A stretch of DNA of 64,000 bases, taken from contig CAKUOV010000004.1 in the NCBI GenBank assembly GCA_934670115.1, positions 1-64,000 on the forward strand, read 5' to 3'. Source of the stretch: an uncultured Eggerthellaceae bacterium. GTDB lineage: Bacteria; Actinomycetota; Coriobacteriia; Coriobacteriales; Eggerthellaceae. The notes below the pieces were generated by a model. It ran no database searches and was not told the DNA's origin. It saw nothing but the letters and a program-made list of their open reading frames with translations. Positions 25,914 to 35,016 of the stretch are shown piece after piece (within the stretch, counting starts at the first letter, position 1; each line of letters opens with the position of its first letter). A program made the position numbers and the translations under genes.

Positions 25914-26143
25914 TTGTTGGAAAAGCGGGTGCAAATTCGGGCAAATCGACGATTGGGTGCGGTTAGGAAAGTCGATTATGAACCGTTCTCAGGAACCATA
26001 GCGCGCGAGGAAAAAGTGATTCTGCAAAACCCCAGTTCAGATAAGTGTCAATCTGAATCAGGTCAGGTTTTCGAACGATATGCCGAAGCTGAACTACTCC
26101 CAATCGTCGATTTGCCCGAAATGAAGGGCCTTTTGGCAACAAG
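25914..26143. repeat. Inverted-core repeat family, diverged copy C
   Basis: The termini are TTGTTGGAAAAG and its approximate complement ending CAACAAG. Inside them GGGCAAATCGACGATTGGG and its exact complement form a 22-bp perfect inverted repeat when flanking bases are counted. The core between differs from copies A and B. No gene of normal character lies in this stretch; with the palindromic element it fills the 522-base gap between the P-type ATPase and the MmeI-like gene. Confidence 0.75.
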
Positions 26144-26177
26144 CACTGCGCAAAGCAGATCTATCGAGCAAAACACT

Positions 26178-28967
26178 CTACTTGTTGCCGATTTTCTGCG
26201 CATAGAGCTTGAACAGGTGCGCCACGATCTTCTCCTCGTCGCCTTGGAAGCCGACGCCGTAGGCGGCCTCGACCGCGGCATCGAGCGCATGGTGCGCCGC
26301 AAGCAGGTCGGCGGGCATCTTATCGGGGTCGTAGAGGTCGGCGAGCGACTTGCCCGGATGGGCATCGCGGGCATCCAGGACCGCCTGTGCGCGTGCCTCG
26401 ATCTCGGCACGCTGGGCCTCCGTCGGATCGGGCCACACGAAGTTGTTGTAGACGACCCCGGCGGAATACCGGTAACGACTCTCGAGGCGCCCGCACACCG
26501 TTCGCATCCACGCGTTGTGGAACTGGGACTGCAGGACGCCGTAGTGGTAAAGCGTCGCATCCGGTATCAGCCTGACAAGATTGCTGCACAACGTCGTCGG
26601 CTGCACGAACCCCATGGGAATATAGCGGCGGCGCTCGCTCGAAACCTCGGGCACGAGAACCGACGTCCCATCGGGCATGTTCTCCACATGGTAGTTCCGG
26701 GGTCTCTCGGCGAGCCTGCGCGTCGGAGCGCTGCTGCTCGAGAGCCGGAACCGCCTTACCGCCTCGATCCTCTCCCTGCACATCGGCAGCTCCACGAGCT
26801 CGTCTTCGGTGGCGTCCGCAAGGTAGAGTATGTATCTGGGATTGCCGTTGATGAATTCCTGGGACCCCAGGAACGGATGCATGAACTTCGCAGCGCCCGG
26901 CTCCTTTGCCAGGAAGTCGTCTCGCTCATCTGCCTTGAATATGTAGCTGCCGCCATCGATGGGCTTGTTTCCGATTCCCATGGCCGGAACGTCGCAGATC
27001 GGCCTGCTCCTGTTCCACACCAAGACGCTCGGCGCGTCGAACAGGTAGGGGTTGATGTTGGATACCTCTGCGACCGAGGCATCCGCGTCCGGCGAGGGAT
27101 GGTGGAACAGCCTCTTCGGGACATCCTGCTTGGAGAACCCCACGATCACGACGAACACGTGGGCCTGGTCGCTCGCCTCGCTTCTCCAGCGGAACGTGTC
27201 GTGGGCGAAGTCGATGTGCACGCCGAGGTCGGCGATGGGCTTCCAGATGTTGGCGACCTGCTCCCCTTGGCAGATGGAGTTGGTGGAGACGAACGCGCAG
27301 CGGATCGGATGGTCGCCCATGTACTCCGCCGCCTTCATGTACCAGCCCGAGACGTAATCGACGGTTCCGCAGTTCCTCGCCCCACGGAATGCATCATGGA
27401 GCTCCGCCCGCTGCTCCGCGCTCTGCATCTTCGCGCCCAAAAACGGCGGGTTCCCGATGATGTAGCTGCACCTCTCCGCCGGCAGGACATCGTTCCAGTC
27501 CATGCGCAGGGCGTTTCCGCACACGCTGTTCGCGATGCTCTTCAGCGGCAGGAAGTCGAACTCCCGATAAGGCAGAAGCTCCTGGGTGCGCTCCATCATC
27601 TGCTGCTCGGCGATCCACAGCGCGGTCTTGCCGACCGATACCGCGAAATCGTTTATCTCGATGGCGTAGAATTGGCCGATGTTGACCATGATGGCGTCGT
27701 CCAGGGCGCTCGACTGGTCGCCCTGCAGGTCCTCGATGACGCGCAGCTCCAGCTTGCGCAGGCTGATGTAGGTCTCGGTAAGGAAGTTGTGGCTGCCGGC
27801 CGCCGGGTCGAGAAACGTCAGCCCGGAGAGCTTCTTCTGGAAGATGCGGAGCTTGGTCTTCCTGGTCTTTTCCACCTTCTCGCCCTCGATGGAGGCGAGC
27901 TCGGCCTTCAAGTCGTCCAGGAACAGCGGGTCGATGGCCTTGTGTATGTTCTCCACGCTGGTGTAGTGCATGCCCCCCGACCTGCGGGCATCCGGGTTCA
28001 GCGTGCTCTCGAAAGCGGCGCCGAAGATGGTGGGGCTGATGTCCTTCCAGTCGAACCCGGCCGACGCCTCGGTCAGCAGGTCCTCCCTGATCCGATCGGT
28101 GAACTGCGGGATGACGATGTCCTCGTCGGCGAACAGCCCGCCGTTGACGTACGGGAAGTCGAGCAGCTCGGGGTCCTCGTAGGGGTCACGCAAGTCGTAG
28201 GGCGTGTCCAGGATGCGGAAAAGATCCTTGAGCGCCTTGCGCATCTGGGCCGTGTTCGTCTTCTCCATGTAATGGAGGAACGCCTGGTGCTTTTGAAGCA
28301 GGCCGGCGTCCTCGGCGAACAGGAGGAACACGAGCCTGACCAGCAGCACGTTCAGCGAACGCTGCTCATGCTCGTCGGTATCGATGTTGGCATACTGCGC
28401 GGCGAAGGATTTATACAGCCCGCCCACGATCTCGCCCGCCTGGACGGACAGCTCCTTCTCCCTCACGTAGCGCGATTCGCTCTTGTCGGCGATGAAAGCG
28501 AGCATGAACAGCTTTTCAGGCAACTCTTCCAGAGAAAGCGAAATATAATCCTTCTCCGGGTTCGGGCTTTCCTGATCGTAGACGCGTATCTCGCCGAAGT
28601 TGCACACGATGATGCGCCGCGGGCGAATGGAATACGGCAGGTTGTCGGCGTACCACTTCCCCTGCTGGTAGGGGGTCACCAGGCGCGCATCACCGCCCTC
28701 GTCCCTGCCGCGCTCGTACTGCTTGTCCAGGTCCAGCCCCGGGGCCTTCTGCTCGACCAGCACGCCCCTGTCCTCGTAGAACACGTCGATGCGGCGGCCC
28801 TTCACCTTGCGCTCGAACTCAACCCCCTGAAGCGTCGCCGGGAGCCTGAAGACGTTCACCAAAAGGTCCATCCAGTACTTCTGGCAGCCCTCGAGCTCCG
28901 TGCCGTTGAAGTCCTTCCAGCGCTCGACGAATTCTTTCGCGGCTTTCTTTTGTTCAATCTGGTTCAT
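26178..28967 (-). CDS. MmeI-like Type IIL restriction-modification protein
   Basis: A 929-residue single-chain R-M enzyme, near the ~920 residues of MmeI. The endonuclease motif D61-x10-E72-x-K74 lies in IDVFYEDRGVLVEQK. A helical spacer follows. The methyltransferase has motif I FLDPAAGSHNFL near residue 385 and motif IV NPPFLGAK near 504, the adenine-N6 type. The last third is the target recognition domain. Motif I differs from the common DPACGSGNFL. Codon use is far richer in G and C than in neighbours, and a repeat copy lies 34 bases past the stop, pointing to horizontal acquisition. It is expected to methylate one strand and cut ~20 bases away. Confidence 0.88.
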   Translation of the reverse strand: MNQIEQKKAAKEFVERWKDFNGTELEGCQKYWMDLLVNVFRLPATLQGVEFERKVKGRRIDVFYEDRGVLVEQKAPGLDLDKQYERGRDEGGDARLVTPYQQGKWYADNLPYSIRPRRIIVCNFGEIRVYDQESPNPEKDYISLSLEELPEKLFMLAFIADKSESRYVREKELSVQAGEIVGGLYKSFAAQYANIDTDEHEQRSLNVLLVRLVFLLFAEDAGLLQKHQAFLHYMEKTNTAQMRKALKDLFRILDTPYDLRDPYEDPELLDFPYVNGGLFADEDIVIPQFTDRIREDLLTEASAGFDWKDISPTIFGAAFESTLNPDARRSGGMHYTSVENIHKAIDPLFLDDLKAELASIEGEKVEKTRKTKLRIFQKKLSGLTFLDPAAGSHNFLTETYISLRKLELRVIEDLQGDQSSALDDAIMVNIGQFYAIEINDFAVSVGKTALWIAEQQMMERTQELLPYREFDFLPLKSIANSVCGNALRMDWNDVLPAERCSYIIGNPPFLGAKMQSAEQRAELHDAFRGARNCGTVDYVSGWYMKAAEYMGDHPIRCAFVSTNSICQGEQVANIWKPIADLGVHIDFAHDTFRWRSEASDQAHVFVVIVGFSKQDVPKRLFHHPSPDADASVAEVSNINPYLFDAPSVLVWNRSRPICDVPAMGIGNKPIDGGSYIFKADERDDFLAKEPGAAKFMHPFLGSQEFINGNPRYILYLADATEDELVELPMCRERIEAVRRFRLSSSSAPTRRLAERPRNYHVENMPDGTSVLVPEVSSERRRYIPMGFVQPTTLCSNLVRLIPDATLYHYGVLQSQFHNAWMRTVCGRLESRYRYSAGVVYNNFVWPDPTEAQRAEIEARAQAVLDARDAHPGKSLADLYDPDKMPADLLAAHHALDAAVEAAYGVGFQGDEEKIVAHLFKLYAQKIGNK

Positions 28968-29044
28968 TGCGCCCCCGCAGCTCAGGAAAAATGTTTCTGC
29001 AATTATATCGCCAAAGCGCTTGCTTCCATTTCGCCTCTTCTTGT

Positions 29045-29791
29045 TTAAATCACATACCCGATAGACAGGGCGCGGATGATGATTTCACTGATGACAACCA
29101 TGTCTTCTGAGCTGAAAAACGCTGTTACGTTATTCGAGAACAGGATTTGAGATTGCGCGGGGAACTCATCATCGCCTTCCCAGAAAAGGAACTGAATGAA
29201 GACGTTGGGCAGGAATTCGAATTGGCAGGCGGCGTCGGCTTTGCTATCGATTTCCTGCGCGCCTAGAGCTGTGCAGGCTTCGGTGAGCTGGTCGGCTTCG
29301 TCGAACTGCTTTGCCAAGCGCAGCGTGCAACGTCGGTTGAAGGCGGGCAAGTAAGCAGCACCTTTGGGAAGCTCCTGGTAAGCCAAAAAGCGCGTTGGTT
29401 CGGGCAGGGGAGTGCCCTCCAAAACGATTCTCAAGAGCAATATTTCCAGCTCAGGGGAAATGTCGGGCACCTCAAGCGTAGCGTGGTTAAATGCGGCGTT
29501 TGCGGCCTGTGCACGGCGCGCAATAACGCTGGGAGTCGCTTTTGCATCGCAGGTGGCGTCGGGTGCGTCTCCTTCGCTGTTTGCAGGTGCCATAAAGATG
29601 GGAGTGGTTAAGAACTCTCCTTCAGGCCAGCGAATGAAGAAGGGGCGTCCCATGACCATGATCGTGAACTTTTTAGCGTCGCTGTTGTAGCTGGCAATAC
29701 CTTTCGCGCCAAGCGCTTCGGGATCTGCTTGGGCAAAAAGCTCACGGTAATGGGCAAGGGGACGTTCGGTTTTGTTGTTGACGACTTCCAT
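29045..29791 (-). CDS. DUF3786 domain protein
   Basis: A 248-residue protein starting MEVVNNKTERPLAHYRELFA. It shows the DUF3786 pattern: a RELFA...LGAKGIASYNSD start, MGRPFFIRWPEGEF, LLLRIVLEG, and a C-terminal FWEGDDEFPAQSQILFSNN. The family is found in anaerobes, often near corrinoid or Fe-S enzyme genes; its function is not established. The start at 29791 (AATAAGGTACCCC before it) is preferred to longer upstream frames, which would run through a terminator. It lies downstream of the acetyl-CoA synthase operon and may receive readthrough from it. Confidence 0.75.
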   Translation of the reverse strand: MEVVNNKTERPLAHYRELFAQADPEALGAKGIASYNSDAKKFTIMVMGRPFFIRWPEGEFLTTPIFMAPANSEGDAPDATCDAKATPSVIARRAQAANAAFNHATLEVPDISPELEILLLRIVLEGTPLPEPTRFLAYQELPKGAAYLPAFNRRCTLRLAKQFDEADQLTEACTALGAQEIDSKADAACQFEFLPNVFIQFLFWEGDDEFPAQSQILFSNNVTAFFSSEDMVVISEIIIRALSIGYVI

Positions 29792-29930
29792 GGGGTACCT
29801 TATTTCTTTTGGGCTGTTGCGAATGCTGCGGTTTGTTTTGCGGCAGCTGCGAAACAATCGCGCCGTCTCTTGTGCTGCGAGTACAGGTGCTTCGCGGGCT
29901 TGCGATGTGCTGTAATGTGGCGTTCGGCAG

Positions 29931-29968
29931 AAAAAAGCAAGGGACAACGATAACTCATTGTCCCTTGC
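29931..29968 (-). terminator. Intrinsic terminator of the acetyl-CoA synthase operon
   Basis: An 11-bp perfect stem GCAAGGGACAA / TTGTCCCTTGC with a 10-base loop; on the minus strand it runs into TTTTTT. It lies 15 bases after the RACo stop and before the DUF3786 gene. Confidence 0.88.
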
Positions 29969-29982
29969 TCACAAACGTGACG

Positions 29983-31650
29983 TTACGCGAAAAGCGAGGC
30001 GTCGGTGTGGGGGATGAAGCACGCAGCTACAAATTCGTCCATGTAGCCCGGCTCAACGGAAAGCTCCAGGTAGGTCATGCACTGACCCAGCTCGAATACT
30101 TTCTCTGTCGCTTCATCGGATACCAGCATGGCGCAAGCGCCGGTAAGGGAGCTGTTACCAATGTAGTGGTATTTCTCCAGGGGCATCTTCGGCAGCATGC
30201 CGATTTCCATGGCGTTTGCCATGTTGATGCCGCTACCAATGCCGCCTGCGATAATAACCTGGCTCAAATCATCGGGCGTGGCGCCAACCGAGTTCAGCAT
30301 AGTGCGGAACGCGCTGAAAATTGCACCTTTTGCACGGATGAAGTTGTCAAGGTCGGTCTCGTTGATGGTCACATCGTGCTTCGCGCCGTTTTCGCCCTCG
30401 AAAGCCAAAACATACTCGCAACCACCGCCATCAAGCGGACGGATGCGCTTGCCTTCGCGGGAGAACTTGCCGCGCGCGCTGATGATGCCCGTGCGGAACA
30501 ACTCAGCCACGGTATCGATGATGCCCGAACCGCACAGACCAACAGGCGCAACGTCGCCTACCACGTCATAGGTGGGGTCCATGGTCTCGTCGTCAATGGT
30601 GAGCTTCTGGATGGCACCCTTCGTGGCGCGCATGCCGCATGAAATGTCGCCGCCTTCGAATGCGGGGCCGGCAGAGCAGGCGCAGGTCAACATGAAGTCA
30701 CCGTTGCCGTAGACCATTTCACCGTTCGTGCCCAGGTCAATGAAGAACGACATTTCTTCGCTGTTCCACAGAAGCGTGGCAAGCGTGCCGGCGGTAATGT
30801 CGCCGCCCACGTAGCTGCCCACGTTGGGAGCGAAGATTACCGGTGCATCAGGTGCAATGGGCAGACCCGTGCTTGCACCTGTATCGCCGTGGCGCTCCAA
30901 GAACTCGGGTTCATAAGGCTCCAGGCGAATGCTGTCGCCGTTTGCGCCCAAGAACAAGTGCTCCATGGTAGTGTTGCCGGCAATGACGCAGCGGTTGATC
31001 TGCGTGCCTTCGATGCCCGCCTGCGAGCACAAATCGCCCAGCAGGGGAATAATCGTGTTCTCGCGAATCGCTTCACGCAGGGCATCTACGCCACCCGGCT
31101 TCGACTGGCTGATAATGCGGTTGATAACATCGGCACCGTAGCGAATCTGGTCGTTGCCAGCGCTTGCTTTGCCGTGGATTTCACCTGTTGCCAAGTCGAG
31201 CAGCGCAGCGGTTACCGTGGTGGTGCCAATGTCGATGGCAACGCCGTAGCCGGCCTCCTGCACGCCGCGCGCAATGCCAGCGGCAAAGATGTTGCTTACT
31301 TCGTGGTTGTAGCGGTCAAGCTCTACCTGCGTAGAAAGGTCAGCCGTCTGAATGTCGTGAGCGAAGCTTGCGGCCTCTGCAGGCACCATGAAATGCGCAT
31401 CGGCGCAAACGGTGCTCTGGCAGGCCAAACGCCAGCCTTCCTCGTATTCTTGCGGCTTGCGATGGTTCCTGCCGCCTTCGACTTCGCCTTCCAGCAGCTT
31501 TACGCGGCATTTGCCGCAGGTGCCAGCACCGCCGCAGGGAGCGTCAATGGATATACCCGCCTCGCGGGCTACTTCAAGGATATTAGCGCCGAAGGCGGCA
31601 GCGACCTTGTGGTCGTCGCCGCCTTCGATCGAAAACGTGATGGTATACAT
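29983..31650 (-). CDS. acsV: Corrinoid reductive activator (RACo/AcsV)
   Basis: A 555-residue ATP-dependent activator. The N-terminal [2Fe-2S] domain has Cys39, Cys45, Cys48 and Cys77 in APCGGAGTCGKCRV...LACQS. After a linker comes an ASKHA-type (DUF4445) ATPase with VAIDIGTTTVTAALLDL and later FIDLGTNGEMV and AGGIGSG. RACo re-reduces Co(II) corrinoid iron-sulfur protein to Co(I), driven by ATP. It lies 31 bases downstream of AcsB in the operon and so should act on the AcsCD encoded upstream, possibly also on the corrinoid protein at 15895. Confidence 0.92.
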   Translation of the reverse strand: MYTITFSIEGGDDHKVAAAFGANILEVAREAGISIDAPCGGAGTCGKCRVKLLEGEVEGGRNHRKPQEYEEGWRLACQSTVCADAHFMVPAEAASFAHDIQTADLSTQVELDRYNHEVSNIFAAGIARGVQEAGYGVAIDIGTTTVTAALLDLATGEIHGKASAGNDQIRYGADVINRIISQSKPGGVDALREAIRENTIIPLLGDLCSQAGIEGTQINRCVIAGNTTMEHLFLGANGDSIRLEPYEPEFLERHGDTGASTGLPIAPDAPVIFAPNVGSYVGGDITAGTLATLLWNSEEMSFFIDLGTNGEMVYGNGDFMLTCACSAGPAFEGGDISCGMRATKGAIQKLTIDDETMDPTYDVVGDVAPVGLCGSGIIDTVAELFRTGIISARGKFSREGKRIRPLDGGGCEYVLAFEGENGAKHDVTINETDLDNFIRAKGAIFSAFRTMLNSVGATPDDLSQVIIAGGIGSGINMANAMEIGMLPKMPLEKYHYIGNSSLTGACAMLVSDEATEKVFELGQCMTYLELSVEPGYMDEFVAACFIPHTDASLFA

Positions 31651-31680
31651 CAGGCGTTTTGTCCTTTCCGGGAAAGGGTT

Positions 31681-33942
31681 TTACATAATGGGATCCATGC
31701 TCAGTGCCGGATGTCCCTTCTCGGTCAAGAAGGCCAGGAGCTCTTCAGGATCGGTAGCGATAGTTTCGTCGCCAATCATGTCGGTGAAGTTCTCGATGCC
31801 CGTCATTTCAAATACGGTCTTGTTCAGGCGATCAGCAACGTCGTCCTTGAGTTCCTTCGGCATCCAAACAATGCGCTCAGGACCGCCTTCGGCAGCGATG
31901 AACTTTTTGGAAGAAATGAAGGAACGGCCGTGACCCATGAAGCCCGGGGTCTGAACGCCGCCGCCGGTCATGGATGCCAGTTCGCCGAACGTCATGCCCG
32001 TGGGGGTCATGCCCACGTATTCACGGTTGCAGATAACAACGCCGTTGGACAAAGGCTCAATGCCGCAGATGCATTCGAAGCAACCGCAGGAAGTCATGGG
32101 GTCTTCAATCAGCGAGTACAGCGTAACGTTCTCAACAGCGCCGTGCGTTGCTTCCTTGATGACTTCGTTGACCGTGGTGTAGCGGCCGGTGCGCTCATCA
32201 ATGCAGCCTTCCTTGGGGATGGGCTGAGAAGGACCAGCATCGTTCAGCTGCTTTGCTGCCTTAGCGTCAAGCCAGGAAACAGCACCGCACAGACCCAAGC
32301 GCTCGGGGGTAACCACGCAGCAGTGGGCAGGTGCGAAGCTCTGGCACAGCGTGCAGGTGTAGAACGTGTCAACGGCTTCGTCGGTAAGAGAAGCAATGCG
32401 GTTGTCGCGCTCCTGGTAAGTAGGCATAGCCTTCTCGGCGATGAATGCCTCGGCCTTGGCTTTGTCGGTGATGAACGTGACTTCAACCTTGTCAACAACT
32501 TCGCCGAAGTCCTGCTTGATCATGCTTACCAGAACATCGCCGAAATGCTTCAGGCGCAGGCCGCGCTCGAACGCGTCCTTGCTAATGCGGATGCGGAACA
32601 GGTTGCGCTGACCGGTGTGCATAACGCCTTCAATGTAGTTGAACCAGGTGTGGATGTTACGCTCAATAACAGACTCGAAGTCAGGCTGCATCTTCTCGCC
32701 GTACACCTTGATGTTCGTAATCAAAGGAAGGCGGATAAGCTCGGTGGCGTTCTCATCTACATCGGGACCGTCGATGGTCACCTTGCCGTCTTCAACGGCG
32801 TCGGCGTCGGCCATTTCCAGCAACTCAGCGGTGGGGTTGTGGTCGGAGTCGAATTCAACGTAGCAGTCCTTCTTGCGTACGATTTCGCCTTCGAAAGCAG
32901 CAGCGAAGGAAACGGGCAGTTCAACGGCCTTAGCCTTAACCTTGATGTTGCGCATCTGCAGGGACTTTGCAACGGTGTTGCCATGATCCTCTTCGGATTC
33001 AAGCGCACCGGGAACCTGCAGGTCGCCCAAGGGGGTGTCCACAATAACGGGGAAGCCCAAAGCAATAGCGCCTGCACCAGCGGAAACAACAACGTTGTCG
33101 ATAGCGCCGAACGTGTTGACGAAGGCAGGAACGCGCTCTTTGGTGTACTCAAGCAGTGCAGCCAGGTTGCCCGGCTCAACAGCGCCGAAGATCAGAGCGG
33201 CACGAATAGCAACGGTCACAACATGGGTAACAGCCGTTACATCGTGGCCCAAAGGCACAATGCGGTACTCAACGCCCATCTTCACGCCTTCAGCGATAGC
33301 CTGGTCAATGACTTCGCCAACCAAGAAGGTCATCAGGCCCTTGTCTTGGTAATCGCGGATGATGGCGGCAACGCTTGCGGCATCATCGGCCTTGCCCAAA
33401 ACAACGGCGACACCCGGAATGTCGCCGGTAACCAGCGGCACGCCCAAGGAACGAATGACCGGGTCGGGAACAAAGCCAATGCCAGCTTCGTTTTCGTACG
33501 GAGTAGGATTGTTGACCCACTTCAGGGCCTCAATGATTTCAGCGCCAACAGCCGTTGCCAGGCCAGCGTTCAAAGCTGCGCCCAGGTCGGCTGCATGCGT
33601 GTCCAGGCTCTTCATAACGTCAATGCAGGCACCCAGATCGCTCAGCTTCTGCACCTTTACGCCAGTAGCAGCATAAATGGTGGGCAGGAAGTATGCGGTG
33701 TCGGGGAAGGCGATGGCGGCATCTTCGCCATGTGCTTCGATTGCTGCGGCAACAGCGTCTTCGGTCAGACCGATTACGGCATCGGAACCGCCGTAAATCA
33801 TGTCCATCAGCGCATTGCCCGTGCCCTCGGCAGCTTCTTTTTCAGCTGCAGGTTCTGCTTCTACGGCCGCCTCTTCGGCGGCGGGAGCAACCTCTTGCTT
33901 TGCTTCGTCCTTGTCTTTCTTCATGAAGTCAAAAAGTCCCAT
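31681..33942 (-). CDS. acsB: Acetyl-CoA synthase (CODH/ACS beta/alpha subunit)
   Basis: A 753-residue enzyme that joins methyl, CO and CoA at the Ni-Fe-S A-cluster. The cluster ligands are CTLCQSFAPAHCC...GLCG at about residues 525-550 and SCGCFECICG near 617-626, the latter providing the Cys-Gly-Cys for the distal nickel. The N-terminal domain that docks on CODH in bacteria is present, after a ~30-residue Ala/Glu-rich extension. The start at 33942 follows CAAAGGGGATTAAAA. Methyl groups come from AcsCD encoded in the same operon. The partner CODH subunit (AcsA) is not in the window. Confidence 0.95.
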   Translation of the reverse strand: MGLFDFMKKDKDEAKQEVAPAAEEAAVEAEPAAEKEAAEGTGNALMDMIYGGSDAVIGLTEDAVAAAIEAHGEDAAIAFPDTAYFLPTIYAATGVKVQKLSDLGACIDVMKSLDTHAADLGAALNAGLATAVGAEIIEALKWVNNPTPYENEAGIGFVPDPVIRSLGVPLVTGDIPGVAVVLGKADDAASVAAIIRDYQDKGLMTFLVGEVIDQAIAEGVKMGVEYRIVPLGHDVTAVTHVVTVAIRAALIFGAVEPGNLAALLEYTKERVPAFVNTFGAIDNVVVSAGAGAIALGFPVIVDTPLGDLQVPGALESEEDHGNTVAKSLQMRNIKVKAKAVELPVSFAAAFEGEIVRKKDCYVEFDSDHNPTAELLEMADADAVEDGKVTIDGPDVDENATELIRLPLITNIKVYGEKMQPDFESVIERNIHTWFNYIEGVMHTGQRNLFRIRISKDAFERGLRLKHFGDVLVSMIKQDFGEVVDKVEVTFITDKAKAEAFIAEKAMPTYQERDNRIASLTDEAVDTFYTCTLCQSFAPAHCCVVTPERLGLCGAVSWLDAKAAKQLNDAGPSQPIPKEGCIDERTGRYTTVNEVIKEATHGAVENVTLYSLIEDPMTSCGCFECICGIEPLSNGVVICNREYVGMTPTGMTFGELASMTGGGVQTPGFMGHGRSFISSKKFIAAEGGPERIVWMPKELKDDVADRLNKTVFEMTGIENFTDMIGDETIATDPEELLAFLTEKGHPALSMDPIM

Positions 33943-34000
33943 TTTTAATCCCCTTTGGTCTATTTTTTTGACATTTCCTATACACTCCAATGCGCCTGCC

Positions 34001-34033
34001 GCCGAAAACTGCGTTGAAACGTGCGTTTTCGGC
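34001..34033 (-). other. Intercistronic hairpin between acsE and acsB
   Basis: Perfect 9-bp stem GCCGAAAAC / GTTTTCGGC with a 15-base loop, in the 146-base gap between acsE and acsB. It could set relative mRNA stability or processing. There is no T-run on either strand. Confidence 0.5.
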
Positions 34034-34088
34034 GCGCGCGGCGCATCGTGAAGCTTATGTTATTTGGCGAATAACGCCTGTACCGAGA

Positions 34089-34877
34089 TTAAATCTCCAG
34101 GTAGGAGTCAGCGTACAGAGTGTTGTTCTTGATGATGTCGGCGGACTTGATGGTCTCCATCAGGCGCAAGTCGTTCGGGTTGACGATAGCGGAGGTCAGA
34201 CCCTGCATCATAGCCATGGCAACCATAACGGAGTCCATGATCGGACGGATGTGCTTCGGCATACCGTTGGAGTTGTTGGACAGACCACCAGTAGACTTCA
34301 TACCCATATCAGAAATCATCTTGATGAATTCCAGAATGTCCATCTGCTTGTCCTGCATGCCCTTGGTAACCAGGAACAGCGGGTCGAACCACATGTCTTC
34401 GGCAACGTCCATGCCAGCTTCCATGCCGCGCTCCATCAGCGTCTGCATGTAGCCCATGCGCTCGTCGTTGTCAGAAGCAATGCCGTTGCCGTTGCACAGT
34501 GCGATAACGATAGCATCGTTTGCAGCAGCCAGGTCAACGTAATCAAGGCGGCCAGCAGCGTCAGCGGAGTTGACGATCGGCTTACCCTTAGCGCGGTTGT
34601 AAACGGAGATACCAGCTTCGATAGCGGCCTTGTTGGCGGTGTCCAGAGCCAAAGGAACGTTGTCGAATTCACCCTGAAGCAGCTGAACAGCCCACTTCAT
34701 CAGATCTTCGCCGTCTTTTTCGGCAGGGCCGATGTTAACGTCGATGTAGGTTGCGCCAGCTTCCAGCTGCTGACGGCAGCGAGAAACAACCGGCTCGGGA
34801 TCGCGCGCTTCGAAAGCGGCGCGAATTGAGGGCGCGGTTACGGAAATGCGCTCACCAATAACTACGAACTTACCCAT
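34089..34877 (-). CDS. acsE: Methyl-THF:corrinoid iron-sulfur protein methyltransferase
   Basis: A 262-residue TIM barrel, the same length as the acetogen enzyme. VIGERISVTAPSIRAA, GATYIDVNIGPAEKDGEDLM, PLALDTANKAAIEAG, PIVNSADAAG and the C-terminal GLSNNSNGMPKHIRP are the family's pterin-binding signatures. It moves methyl from methyl-THF to the cobalt of AcsCD. The start at 34877 follows GAAAGGGGACTAAATCC. It lies between acsC and acsB. Confidence 0.95.
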   Translation of the reverse strand: MGKFVVIGERISVTAPSIRAAFEARDPEPVVSRCRQQLEAGATYIDVNIGPAEKDGEDLMKWAVQLLQGEFDNVPLALDTANKAAIEAGISVYNRAKGKPIVNSADAAGRLDYVDLAAANDAIVIALCNGNGIASDNDERMGYMQTLMERGMEAGMDVAEDMWFDPLFLVTKGMQDKQMDILEFIKMISDMGMKSTGGLSNNSNGMPKHIRPIMDSVMVAMAMMQGLTSAIVNPNDLRLMETIKSADIIKNNTLYADSYLEI

Positions 34878-35016
34878 GGATTTAGTCCCCTTTCTATAAA
34901 GATGGGCGGCGGGCATCTTACCCGTCGCCCATGGTTACCGTGTATAGTCTATCACTTACTGAGCGAACAATCGTGATTGCTATAAGTTCTTTACGGTTTT
35001 GAAAGACTTGTAAATA

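Noticed and set aside
25914..29048. Plus-strand open frame of 1044 codons
   Set aside because: It is antisense to the MmeI-like gene, whose motifs are clear. The GC-rich third positions of that gene remove stop codons from the opposite strand, and the frame begins inside a repeat.
30889..33948. Plus-strand open frame of 1019 codons
   Set aside because: Antisense to RACo and AcsB, which have full sets of conserved cysteines and ribosome sites; the frame has no family features of its own.
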